Below are positions 18,812 to 26,433 of a stretch of DNA of 64,000 bases, piece by piece. A model generated the notes under the pieces. The model ran no database searches and was not told where the DNA came from. It saw only the letters and a program-made list of their open reading frames with translations. The position numbers and the translations under genes are program-made. The DNA comes from Gordonia spumicola. Lineage in GTDB: Bacteria; Actinomycetota; Actinomycetes; Mycobacteriales; Mycobacteriaceae. Numbering within the stretch: the first letter of the stretch is position 1; every line of letters starts with the position of its first letter. The stretch lies in assembly GCF_009932475.1 (NCBI RefSeq), contig NZ_BJOV01000003.1, positions 186,001 through 250,000 of the forward strand. The letters are read 5' to 3'.

Positions 18812-18849
18812 CATTGACAAGATCAATGAACGGTGTCACGGTAGTTACA
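18812..18849. promoter_or_regulatory. Two inverted repeats upstream of AurF-like gene 1
   Basis: CATTGA-caaga-TCAATG at 18812-18828 and TGTCAC-ggta-GTTACA (one mismatch) at 18834-18849, about 50 bp before the start codon. The second resembles the palindrome at 12799-12814 near the TetR gene. Likely operators; the regulator is unknown. Confidence 0.4.
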
Positions 18850-18897
18850 GGAAGTTGCCTCGACGGACATCCCGTCGGCACAGCGAGAGGACACGCC

Positions 18898-19911
18898 ATG
18901 ACGTCGACCCAGCCGCGGCCCACCACGTACACGCCCCCGGCGAAGCAAGAGGCCACGCTGAACTACGAGCAGGTCCTCGACGACCTGTCGTCCGCCTCGG
19001 TGCACCGCAATTTCGACCCCTACCTCGACATCGCGTGGGACTCCCCCGAACTGGCGATCATTCCGGACGACCCGCGCTGGATCCTCAACTACGACGTCGA
19101 CCCGATCGGCCGTCACCCCTGGTACCAGGCGCTCCCGGAGTCGGAGCAGATCCGTATCGGCATGTGGCGCCAGGCCAACGTCGCCAAGGTCGGACTGCAG
19201 TTCGAATCGATCCTGATCCGCGGCCTGATGCAGTACGCGGACCGTCTCCCCAACGGCGACAAGCGATTCCGTTACACCACTCATGAGGCCAAGGAGGAGT
19301 GCAACCACACCCTCATGTTCCAGGAGCTGGTGAACCGGATCGGCATGAAGACGCCGGGCATGCGCCGCTGGCTGCGGACGATCTCACCGATCATCCCGCT
19401 CTTCTCGACGCTGACCCCGACGATCTTCTACTTCGGCGTCCTCGCGGGCGAAGAGCCGATCGACCACATCCAGAAGGACTTCCTGCGCAGCCCCAAGTCG
19501 GACATGCACCCGGCCATGTCGGCTGTCATGGAGCTGCACGTGGCCGAGGAGGCCCGCCACATCTCGTTCGCGCACAATCATCTGCGCGCCACCATCCCCG
19601 CCAAGGGCAAGCTCACCAAGTTCACGCTGTCGGTGTTCATGCCGATCGTCATGCGCATCCTCTGCGACGCGATCGTCATCCCGCCGAAGGAGTTCGTCAA
19701 GGAGTTCGACGTCCCCCGCGACGTCATGGACGAGATCTTCTGGGACTCGGAGCAGTCCCGTGTGTTCCTGTCGGGTGTGTTCGGCGACGTCCGCATGCTG
19801 TCGGAGCAGTGCGGTCTGATGAACCCGGTGTCGCGCAAGGTGTGGCGTGCGCTGAAGATCGACGGCCGCGAGTCGCGTTTCCGCAGCGAACCCGCTTACA
19901 ACGCGAGCTGA
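18898..19911 (+). CDS. AurF-like diiron oxygenase (module 1)
   Basis: 337 residues; AGAGGACACGCC precedes the ATG. A ferritin-like four-helix bundle with diiron ligands is visible: QFESILIRG, THEAKEECNHTLMFQE (ExxxH), AGEEPIDHIQKDF and MELHVAEEARHISFAH (ExxRH). This matches the p-aminobenzoate N-oxygenase AurF family. It is followed 7 bp later by a fused ferredoxin-NADPH reductase, the natural electron donor. The pair resembles Rv0885-fprB (Rv0886) as I recall. The physiological substrate is unknown; N-oxygenation of an arylamine is the family precedent only. Confidence 0.8.
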   Translation: MTSTQPRPTTYTPPAKQEATLNYEQVLDDLSSASVHRNFDPYLDIAWDSPELAIIPDDPRWILNYDVDPIGRHPWYQALPESEQIRIGMWRQANVAKVGLQFESILIRGLMQYADRLPNGDKRFRYTTHEAKEECNHTLMFQELVNRIGMKTPGMRRWLRTISPIIPLFSTLTPTIFYFGVLAGEEPIDHIQKDFLRSPKSDMHPAMSAVMELHVAEEARHISFAHNHLRATIPAKGKLTKFTLSVFMPIVMRILCDAIVIPPKEFVKEFDVPRDVMDEIFWDSEQSRVFLSGVFGDVRMLSEQCGLMNPVSRKVWRALKIDGRESRFRSEPAYNAS

Positions 19912-19918
19912 CCCGCCT

Positions 19919-21367
19919 GTGCCTCACGTCGTAACCCAGGCATGCTGCGGCGACGCTTCGTGCGTCTACGCATGCCCGGTCAATTGCATCCATCCCACCC
20001 CGGACGAGCCCGACTTCGGCATCGCCGAAATGCTGTACATCGACCCGTCGACCTGCGTCGACTGCGGCGCGTGCGTATCTGCGTGCCCGGTCGGAGCCAT
20101 CGTCCCGGGCCATCGCCTCGACGAGAAGGCCGCCCGTTTCGTCGACGCCAACGCCGCACACTACGGCTACACGCAGCGTGACGCCGTCCGGTTCCCCGTC
20201 CAGCAGGACTGGCGCCTGCCACTGGCGCCGATCGACAAGCCGAAGGCCGTGCGCGGCGGTCCGGCCGTCATCGACATCGCGATCGTCGGTTCGGGACCGT
20301 CCGCCATGTACGCCGCGGACGAACTGCTCAAGCAGCCGCGCGTGCGCGTCACGGTCTACGAGCGACTGAACCTGCCGTTCGGGTTGTCGCGCTTCGGCGT
20401 CGCGCCCGACCACACGTCGACCCGCCTCGTGATGGACCTGTTCGACGAGGTCGCGCGTCACCCGAACATCACGATCCTCCTCAACACCGAGGTCGGTCGG
20501 GACGTCACGCTCGACGAGCTCCGCGCGAAGCACACGGCCGTCCTGTGGGCCGGCGGTGCGCCGACCGACCGGCCGCTGCCCGTGCCCGGCGTCGACCTGC
20601 GCGGTGTGCAGAGCGCGACGTCGATCGTCGGCTGGTACAACGGCCACCCCGACTTCGTCGACGCCGGACCGGATCTGTCGACGGAGCGAGTCGTGGTGAT
20701 CGGCAACGGCAACGTCGCGCTCGACGTCGCCCGTATCCTCACCGCTGACGTCGACGCGCTCGCCGACACCTCGATCTCCCGTGACGCGCTCGCCTCGCTG
20801 CGCGAATCGAAGGTCCGTGAGGTGGTCGTCGCGGCACGACGCGGCCCCGAACACGCCGCGTTCACGCTGCCCGAGTTGATCGGTCTCGCGGACGGCAGTG
20901 CACGAGTGTGGGTCGACCCCGCCGACCTCGTCGGCGCATCCGTCGACGGCGTCGACGATCCGACGATCGCCGCGAAGATCTCGCTCCTACAGGAGATCTC
21001 GCAGCGCGAGAGGCCCGCGGAGCCGTTCATCCGGCTCACGTTCGGGCAGACTCCCGTCGCGATCGAGGGTTCCGATTCGGCGACCGGCGTGCGATTCGCG
21101 CACGAGGGCTCCGAATCGGTCCTGGAGACCGGACTCGTCCTGACCGCCATCGGCTACCGCGGAGTGCCCGTCCCAGGCCTGCCGTTCGACGACGCGACAG
21201 GCACGATCGCGAACGTCGACGGACGTGTCACCGACACGCCGGGCGTGTACGTGACGGGTTGGATCAAGCGCGGTCCCTCCGGCTTCATCGGCACCAACAA
21301 GACCGACTCCGGTCAGACCGTCGCGAACCTCCTCGCCGACATCGAGGCCGCCTCACCAGGTCGCTGA
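19919..21367 (+). CDS. Ferredoxin-fused ferredoxin--NADP+ reductase, FprB-like (module 1)
   Basis: 482 residues from GTG. The N-terminal domain has two cysteine sets (Cys9, Cys15, Cys19, Cys23 and Cys46, Cys49, Cys52, Cys56) in the 7Fe FdxA pattern. From about residue 118 an adrenodoxin-reductase-like domain begins: IDIAIVGSGPSAMYAADELL (FAD), then RVVVIGNGNVALDVARIL (NADPH site), and GWIKRGPSGFIGTNKTD near the end. It would pass electrons from NADPH via FAD and the iron-sulfur domain to the adjacent diiron oxygenase. A close paralogue sits at 46817-48391. Confidence 0.88.
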   Translation: MPHVVTQACCGDASCVYACPVNCIHPTPDEPDFGIAEMLYIDPSTCVDCGACVSACPVGAIVPGHRLDEKAARFVDANAAHYGYTQRDAVRFPVQQDWRLPLAPIDKPKAVRGGPAVIDIAIVGSGPSAMYAADELLKQPRVRVTVYERLNLPFGLSRFGVAPDHTSTRLVMDLFDEVARHPNITILLNTEVGRDVTLDELRAKHTAVLWAGGAPTDRPLPVPGVDLRGVQSATSIVGWYNGHPDFVDAGPDLSTERVVVIGNGNVALDVARILTADVDALADTSISRDALASLRESKVREVVVAARRGPEHAAFTLPELIGLADGSARVWVDPADLVGASVDGVDDPTIAAKISLLQEISQRERPAEPFIRLTFGQTPVAIEGSDSATGVRFAHEGSESVLETGLVLTAIGYRGVPVPGLPFDDATGTIANVDGRVTDTPGVYVTGWIKRGPSGFIGTNKTDSGQTVANLLADIEAASPGR

Positions 21368-21383
21368 GGACTTCCCCACCCCC

Positions 21384-21456
21384 GGTCGTTGAGCCGATTC
21401 CGAGGGCCTGTGCCGAGCGCAGTCGAGGTGCGATAGCCGAGGCATCGTGTCGAAAC
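21384..21456 (+). repeat. Dispersed intergenic repeat, long copy
   Basis: Begins GGTCGTTGAGCCGATTCCGA and ends AGCCGAGGCATCGTGTCGAA-AC. The same ends recur, on the other strand and with a shorter middle, at 62152-62199. It lies in the 226-bp gap after the FprB-like gene. It resembles the GTTGAGCC...GTCGAAAC intergenic repeats common in actinomycete genomes. Confidence 0.6.
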
Positions 21457-21593
21457 GACGCACGGTGCGCTGGGAATGATCCGCTGGATCAGCGTGCTCG
21501 ACGCCGACCCTGTGGAATTCCCGAGAACCGTGCGGGGCGTCTGCTGCGTCTAAGCAGTAGAGGCCTCGCACGAGGCCGCGGGACGGGGGCGTC

Positions 21594-21887
21594 ATGTCGG
21601 TTTTCGGGATCACTCCAGGTCAGGTCGCGCAGATCGCGGCCGATTGGAAGACGTGCGGCGCGTCGATAGCCGACGTCCGCGTCACTCCCCCGCCGGGTGG
21701 GTCGACGAGCCGCGTGGTCGCGGCCTGCGTCGAGTTCTGCGCGCAGGCGCGGCGGACCGCCACGACGGAGGCCGATCGCCTCACCGGTCTCGGCGACGCG
21801 CTGTCCAGGTTCGACGCACTGACCTCCGAATCGGACAGGGCGTCGGCGTCGGCGCTCGGCGTGGCATCGGCCAAGGGCCCGCGATGA
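21594..21887 (+). CDS. Small ESX/WXG100-like helical protein
   Basis: 97 residues, mostly helical and without a signal peptide. It reads MSVFGITPGQVAQIAADWKT, then a Pro/Gly turn and a second long helix (CVEFCAQARRTATTEADRLT). A helical hairpin near 100 residues resembles WXG100/EspC-type (DUF2580) proteins of type VII secretion loci, but no strict W-x-G is present. It overlaps the next gene by 4 bp (ATGA), and that gene also has a WXG-like N-terminus. The pairing suggests a co-secreted or chaperone-like partner. No ESX core genes are in the window. Confidence 0.6.
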   Translation: MSVFGITPGQVAQIAADWKTCGASIADVRVTPPPGGSTSRVVAACVEFCAQARRTATTEADRLTGLGDALSRFDALTSESDRASASALGVASAKGPR

Positions 21888-23551
21888 GTCTCACCGTCGA
21901 CGAGGTGATCGGCTGGGATCTCACCGGCCTTCCGGCGGCGGCCGCATCGTTGACGGTACTCGCCGACCAGCTCCTCGACGCCGGACGGGCCGCGGTGAAC
22001 AGCGCGTCGTCCGACCCGGAGTGGCGAGGCGTGACGAAAGACGCCGCTCTCACCCGCATCACCGCCGTGCGGACCTCGCTCGGCCGGACCTCGCACACCG
22101 TCGACGACGCCGCGACCGCGGTGAAGACGGCGTTCACGCAGCTGTCCGACATGCAGGGCTGGCTGCGCGGAACCGTCGTCGGTCTGCGCGCGGAGGGCTA
22201 CGTCGTGGCGGGCGACGGGACGGTGACGCACTCCGACGCCGACCATCGCGCGCGGGCGTTGGACGCGACAGAGCAGGTCCAGACCGTGTTCGACCGTGCC
22301 GTCGCGCTCGACGGCACACGGGCCGCGTCGTTGACCGGACGAGCGGCTCAGTTGACGGGCACCGACAAGTCCACGGTCGTGCTGCCGGACGGCGCCGCGC
22401 TCTCGCCGACCGACGCGGTCGCCGCGCTCGCACGCATGTCGGAGGCGGAGCGCCGGACGGCGTGGGAGTCGTTCTCGGACAGCGAACGCGACGAGATGCT
22501 GAAGTCGCGCCCGGCGGTGATCGGCAACATGAACGGCGTACCGTTCCAGACGCGGATCGTCGCCAACGAGATGACGCTGCGGGCGGCGTTGCGCGCCGCG
22601 GAGACACGCCGTTGGATCGACGGCGAGGACGATGCGAAGCGGCTCCGATCCATGCTGGCCGACGGACGGAAGTTCATCTCGCTCGACCTTCCGAACGGCC
22701 GGTTCGCCGAACTGATCGGCGAGATCACGCCGGCCACGACGAACGTCGGCGTGTTCGTGCCGGGCACGGGCACCGCGATCGACGACGTCGACTCGCTCCG
22801 GACGAAGGCTCAGTCGTTGAACAAGCAGTCGGGTGCGCCGATCATCGTCTGGGCGGACGCGGTGTTCCCGCAGATGATCGTGGGCGACCCGCGGAAGGTC
22901 TCGCTCGACCGGATGGCGGCGTCGAACGAGTTGGCCGTCGCCGACGCCCCTCGGCTCGTCGCGTTCGGGCGCGAACTGGACGCGGAGATCGCGACCACCG
23001 CGCCCGGCGCGAAGACCACGGTGATCGGCCACTCGTACGGCGGATCCATCGTCGGCTCCGCCGAACAGCTCGGCTTGCGCGCCGACCGAGTCGTGTACGC
23101 GTCGTCGGCGGGGACTGGCGCCTTCGACCACACCCCGTGGTCGAATCCGCAGGACGACGTGAAGCGGTACTCGTTGACACCGCCGGGCGATCCCATCCAA
23201 TACGTGCAGGACGCGGGCCGAGCGGTCCACGGCGGCGACCCGGACACGATGCCGGGTGTCACGCGGATCGACTCGGGCTATCTGTCGGCGGACGAGGACG
23301 GGACCAGGCGCCTCCTGCAGGGTCTGGACTCCCACGGCGCCTATCTGGACGACCCCGGTTCGGACGCGTTCCACGCATTGTCGGACGTCATCGCCGGCCG
23401 TGAACCCGCGCCGTACGTCCATCGCACCGACGACGTGGCTCCGGGGACCGAGATCCCGCTCCGTGGGGTCGGCGCCGTCGGAGAGATCGCCGAGGACGTC
23501 GCCGACGGGGTCAAGGGGATAGTCGGAGGCCTGTTGAGGCTCGCCGGATGA
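21884..23551 (+). CDS. DUF1023 alpha/beta hydrolase with WXG-like N-terminal helices
   Basis: 555 residues. The first 100 or so residues form a helical hairpin with SSDPEWRGVTKDAALTRI at the turn, reminiscent of a WXG100 motif. The C-terminal half is an alpha/beta hydrolase: nucleophile elbow TTVIGHSYGGSIVGSAEQL, strand NVGVFVPGTGTAIDDVDSL before it, and a late acid/histidine region (QGLDSHGAYLDDPGSDAFH). This matches the actinobacterial DUF1023 family, for which I know no defined substrate. The layout (secretion-like head, enzyme tail) resembles type VII effectors. Coupled to both neighbours by ATGA overlaps. Confidence 0.75.
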   Translation: MSLTVDEVIGWDLTGLPAAAASLTVLADQLLDAGRAAVNSASSDPEWRGVTKDAALTRITAVRTSLGRTSHTVDDAATAVKTAFTQLSDMQGWLRGTVVGLRAEGYVVAGDGTVTHSDADHRARALDATEQVQTVFDRAVALDGTRAASLTGRAAQLTGTDKSTVVLPDGAALSPTDAVAALARMSEAERRTAWESFSDSERDEMLKSRPAVIGNMNGVPFQTRIVANEMTLRAALRAAETRRWIDGEDDAKRLRSMLADGRKFISLDLPNGRFAELIGEITPATTNVGVFVPGTGTAIDDVDSLRTKAQSLNKQSGAPIIVWADAVFPQMIVGDPRKVSLDRMAASNELAVADAPRLVAFGRELDAEIATTAPGAKTTVIGHSYGGSIVGSAEQLGLRADRVVYASSAGTGAFDHTPWSNPQDDVKRYSLTPPGDPIQYVQDAGRAVHGGDPDTMPGVTRIDSGYLSADEDGTRRLLQGLDSHGAYLDDPGSDAFHALSDVIAGREPAPYVHRTDDVAPGTEIPLRGVGAVGEIAEDVADGVKGIVGGLLRLAG

Positions 23552-23577
23552 CGGAATTGTCAGAGGGTGTCGGCACA

Positions 23578-24345
23578 ATGGTCGACATGCAGAGATCGTC
23601 GCTCGCCAGTGCCCTCGCCGTCGTCCTCGTCGGGACGGCCGTCACCGCGTGCACTCCGGCGACGGCCGCCCGCACCGACGTCGCGTGGTCGTCGACCTCC
23701 GTCCCGGCGTCCACGCACGTCGAGCGCGCGCCGTCGTCGAACGCCCCGACGAGCAGTGTCGCTTCGACGCCCGCCGCGTCCGACGCACTAGCGGCGCTCG
23801 CGGCGCTTCCGGTGAAGGGACGCGCGCCGAAGACCGGCTACAACCGAGCGATGTTCGGGCAGTCGTGGTCCGACGATGTGACCGTGGACGGTGGTCACAA
23901 CGGCTGCGACACCCGGAACGACATCCTCAAACGCGATCTCACCGATGTGACGTTCAAACCGCGCACCCGCGACTGCGTGATCCTCACCGGGACACTGAAG
24001 GACGCCTACACGGGTACGACGATCGACTTCGTCCGCGGGCAGAACACGTCGTCGAAGGTGCAGATCGATCACGTCGTGGCGCTCGCCGACGCCTGGCAGA
24101 AGGGCGCCCAGCAGCTGACGTCGGAGGAGCGCACCGACCTGGCGAACGACCCGCTGAACCTGCAGGCCGTCGACGGTCCCACCAATCAGCGCAAGAGCGC
24201 GTCCGACGCCGCGAGCTGGCTGCCGCCGAACAAGAAGTACCGGTGCACCTACGTCACCCGGCAGATCGAGGTGAAGGCCCGCTATCACCTGTGGGTCACC
24301 GCGGCCGAGAAGGACGCGATGACCCGCATCCTCGAGAAGTGCTGA
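23578..24345 (+). CDS. Secreted lipoprotein with HNH nuclease domain (DUF1524/GmrSD C-terminal-like)
   Basis: 255 residues. Start chosen at the ATG about 11 nt after GAGGG; an in-frame ATG at 23548 overlaps the previous stop but would lengthen the signal peptide. SALAVVLVGTAVTAC ends in a VTAC lipobox. A Ser/Ala/Pro-rich spacer leads to the nuclease domain: NGCDTRNDILKRD, DFVRGQNTSSKVQIDHVVAL with the catalytic D-H, NDPLNLQAVDGPTNQRKSAS, and the final RCTYVTRQIEVKARY. Such secreted DUF1524 proteins are widespread in actinobacteria. It is the third gene of a tight set with a WXG-like protein and a hydrolase. Confidence 0.8.
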   Translation: MVDMQRSSLASALAVVLVGTAVTACTPATAARTDVAWSSTSVPASTHVERAPSSNAPTSSVASTPAASDALAALAALPVKGRAPKTGYNRAMFGQSWSDDVTVDGGHNGCDTRNDILKRDLTDVTFKPRTRDCVILTGTLKDAYTGTTIDFVRGQNTSSKVQIDHVVALADAWQKGAQQLTSEERTDLANDPLNLQAVDGPTNQRKSASDAASWLPPNKKYRCTYVTRQIEVKARYHLWVTAAEKDAMTRILEKC

Positions 24346-24389
24346 TCCGACGTGCTCGGCCGTAGACGCACGCCTCACGAGGCGATCCG

Positions 24390-25064
24390 TTGACATTGTT
24401 CACGCTGGACATCGATCCTCCCGACGGGCTCGGACCCGGCGCCGCCCACCTGCCGGCCTGGCTCAGCCTCGACCAGCAGCGATGGCTGGTCGAGCAGTTC
24501 CGCGTGTGGGAACGCGGACCGGTCCCGATCCGCGCCGCGAAGGTCCGCGGCCACGAGATGTCCGTGCGCACCGTGTGTCTCGGCTGGCATTGGCAGCCGT
24601 ACCAGTACACGCGGCGCGCGACCGATGTGAACGGCGAGGAAGTGCCGCCGTTCCCCGACTGGATGGTCCGCCTCGGACGCCGGGCGCTCGCCGACGCCGG
24701 GTACACGGCCGAGCAGGTGTCCGCCTACACACCCGACACAGCCCTCGTGAACTTCTACCACCGCGATGCCCGCATGGGCATGCACCAGGACAAGGACGAG
24801 ATCTCAAGTGCACCCGTCGTCTCGCTGTCGATCGGTGACGCCTGCACGTTCCGCTTCGGCAACGTCGAGAATCGGAGCCGCCCCTACACCGATCTGCGTC
24901 TCGCCTCCGGCGACCTGTTCGTCTTCGGCGGACCAGCCCGGCTGGCGTTCCACGGCGTCACCCGCGTCCACCCGTCCACCGCTCCCGACGGCTGCGGCCT
25001 CGACGATGGACGCATCAACATCACTCTGCGCATGACAGGCATGACCGACGACAGGAGCGACTGA
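24390..25064 (+). CDS. alkB: AlkB-type 2-oxoglutarate-dependent DNA dioxygenase
   Basis: 224 residues from a TTG start preceded by GAGG (8-nt spacing). The 2OG-Fe(II) core is present: VNFYHRDARMGMHQDKDEIS (H-x-D iron ligands), VVSLSIGDACTFRFG, and the second histidine in RLAFHGVTRVHP with GRINITLRM closing the arginine site. It removes 1-methyladenine and 3-methylcytosine by oxidative demethylation. The TGA overlaps the ATG of tag (TGATG), forming a two-gene alkylation-repair operon. Confidence 0.92.
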   Translation: MTLFTLDIDPPDGLGPGAAHLPAWLSLDQQRWLVEQFRVWERGPVPIRAAKVRGHEMSVRTVCLGWHWQPYQYTRRATDVNGEEVPPFPDWMVRLGRRALADAGYTAEQVSAYTPDTALVNFYHRDARMGMHQDKDEISSAPVVSLSIGDACTFRFGNVENRSRPYTDLRLASGDLFVFGGPARLAFHGVTRVHPSTAPDGCGLDDGRINITLRMTGMTDDRSD

Positions 25065-25690
25065 TGGACGACGGCCTCGTGATCGGTGACGACGGGCTCG
25101 CGCGCCCGGCGTGGGCCGCTGTCGATCCGATGCTCCGCGAGTACTACGACACCGAGTGGGGCATGCCGGTGACCGACGAACAGGGCGTGTTCGAGCGAGT
25201 GTCGCTCGAGTGTTTCCAGTCGGGACTGTCGTGGGCGACGATCCTCCGGAAGCGGCCCGCATTCCGGGAGGCATTCGACGGTTTCGATCCCGACGTCGTC
25301 GCAGGGTACTCCGACGCCGACGTCGAACGCCTCATGGGAGACGCCGGGATCGTCCGCAACGGAAAGAAGATCAGCGCGACCATCGCCAATGCCCGGGCGA
25401 CGATCGATCTGCGCGCCGACGGCGGCCTGTCCGCGCTCGTCTGGTCGTTCCGACCGGCCGAGACTCCGGAACCACGACGGTTCGACGAGATCCCGACGAC
25501 GTCGCCAGAGTCGGTCGCGCTGTCGAAGGAGTTGCGGCGCCGCGGTTTCCGGTTCGTGGGTCCGACGACGATGTTCGCTCTCATGGAGGCGATCGGGATC
25601 GTCGACACTCACCTCGTCCACTCGCATCGCCGTGGGACGTCCGGAGTCTGGACCACGACGCCGCAACCTCAAGTCTCGGTTGACGGTTGA
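25064..25690 (+). CDS. tag: DNA-3-methyladenine glycosylase I
   Basis: 208 residues. Tag signatures: LREYYDTEWGMPVTDEQGVFE, SLECFQSGLSWATILRKRPA with the catalytic-pocket E and W, and a C-terminal FRFVGPTTMFALMEAIGIV followed by VDTHLVHSHR, consistent with the zinc-snap region. It excises 3-methyladenine from DNA. Translationally coupled to alkB upstream, so both would be expressed together during alkylation damage. Confidence 0.93.
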   Translation: MDDGLVIGDDGLARPAWAAVDPMLREYYDTEWGMPVTDEQGVFERVSLECFQSGLSWATILRKRPAFREAFDGFDPDVVAGYSDADVERLMGDAGIVRNGKKISATIANARATIDLRADGGLSALVWSFRPAETPEPRRFDEIPTTSPESVALSKELRRRGFRFVGPTTMFALMEAIGIVDTHLVHSHRRGTSGVWTTTPQPQVSVDG

Positions 25691-25814
25691 CCGCGGCGGC
25701 GGTCGACGGCGGTACGCGTCCACACGTGAACATCGCATGACGGCCACGCTACGACTCGCGGAGCCGCACGCCTCCCACTACGATTCGTGCAGGTGAGCAC
25801 CACACCCATCGATA

Positions 25815-25830
25815 GTGAGGCTTACCTCAC
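25815..25830. promoter_or_regulatory. Palindrome GTGAGG-CTTA-CCTCAC, possible iron-box-like operator
   Basis: Perfect 6-bp arms, 105 bp upstream of the 31-residue peptide gene. The AGG-N4-CCT spacing equals that inside DtxR/IdeR boxes and in the site before heme oxygenase at 41673-41686. Outer bases differ from the DtxR consensus, so another regulator is possible. Confidence 0.4.
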
Positions 25831-25935
25831 ATTGAGGTCGGATTGTGAGGCCGTGCGAAGACCGAGATCTCAGGAACTTTTCATGTAACGATTCCGGGGC
25901 AACAAACGATTGCACTCCCCTCGAAAGGAATCATC

Positions 25936-26031
25936 ATGACCTTCCCGGCCCTGACCCAGTTCTTCAACGACCTCACCATCTTCGGCGGCGACTTCCTGTC
26001 GTTCTCGTTCACCATCGGCCTCGGCAAGTAG
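25936..26031 (+). CDS. 31-residue amphipathic peptide, no signal sequence
   Basis: An ATG 6 nt after GAAAGGAA opens a 31-codon frame. It reads MTFPALTQFFNDLTIFGGDF and continues LSFSFTIGLGK before TAG. Codons use G/C in the third position throughout, as in real genes here. Nine nucleotides after the stop begins a 13-bp-arm hairpin, and a palindrome lies upstream, so it looks like a complete small transcription unit. It has eight Phe, several Ser/Thr, two net charges and no cleavable signal. Small O-mycoloylated channel peptides of Corynebacterium (PorA/PorH) share size and lack of signal, but homology is not established. Confidence 0.6.
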   Translation: MTFPALTQFFNDLTIFGGDFLSFSFTIGLGK

Positions 26032-26039
26032 GTCGTCCA

Positions 26040-26094
26040 CCGCGGGCGACGGCGTCCGGAGTGGTCGGAGGACCCCGGATTCCGTCGCCCGCGG
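26040..26094 (+). terminator. Large hairpin after the 31-residue peptide gene
   Basis: CCGCGGGCGACGG and CCGTCGCCCGCGG are perfect 13-bp complementary arms around 29 nt, part of which can pair internally (TCCGG...CCGGA). No T-tract follows, as is usual for actinobacterial stem-only terminators. It separates the peptide gene from the tRNA promoter region. Confidence 0.7.
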
Positions 26095-26137
26095 CACCCG
26101 CTGTTATAGTGGGCTTCGGTTCACTTCGGTGACATCA

Positions 26138-26210
26138 GGGGCTATGGCGCAGTTGGTAGCGCGACTCGTTCGCATCGAGTAGGTCGGGAGTTCGATTCTC
26201 CCTAGCTCCA
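26138..26210 (+). tRNA. tRNA-Ala (CGC anticodon)
   Basis: A 73-nt cloverleaf: acceptor GGGGCTA pairs with TAGCTCC (one G-T) plus discriminator A, anticodon stem ACTCG/CGAGT encloses TTCGCAT (anticodon CGC), and the T arm is GGGAG-TTCGATT-CTCCC. CCA is not encoded. A TATAGT-like -10 lies about 30 bp upstream. It reads GCG alanine codons, which are common in this genome. Confidence 0.95.
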
Positions 26211-26214
26211 CACA

Positions 26215-26251
26215 TAGGGCCAGGTCAGGAAACCATTCCGACCTGGCCCTA
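26215..26251 (+). terminator. Terminator-like hairpin after tRNA-Ala
   Basis: TAGGGCCAGGTC pairs perfectly with GACCTGGCCCTA over 12 bp, with an inner GGAA/TTCC step around ACCA. It begins 4 nt after the tRNA end. Confidence 0.75.
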
Positions 26252-26433
26252 CTTGTCTTCGCAGACCGATCCGTCAGTTGTCCAGCACCTGCAACGCAAA
26301 TACACGTGGACAACCGAGATCACTCCGACTGGGTACGAGAATCCGCTGCGGAGCTGCGCGGCGTACGGAATCCTGCGTACTACGAGTCATCGATTCGCGA
26401 GACTCCCGACAGAGATGGGCTGGAGCCCGGAGC

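Noticed and set aside
23548-23577. ATG overlapping the DUF1023 stop as the start of the nuclease lipoprotein
   Set aside because: It would add a polar, acidic leader before the signal peptide; the ATG at 23578 with GAGGG upstream fits better.
21620-23578. 652-codon minus-strand frame across the WXG/DUF1023 genes
   Set aside because: Arg/Val/His-rich with no motif; the plus strand has overlapping starts and an intact hydrolase motif.
26138-26210. tRNA as an active phage attachment site
   Set aside because: No integrase gene and no second copy of the tRNA 3' end was found within the window.
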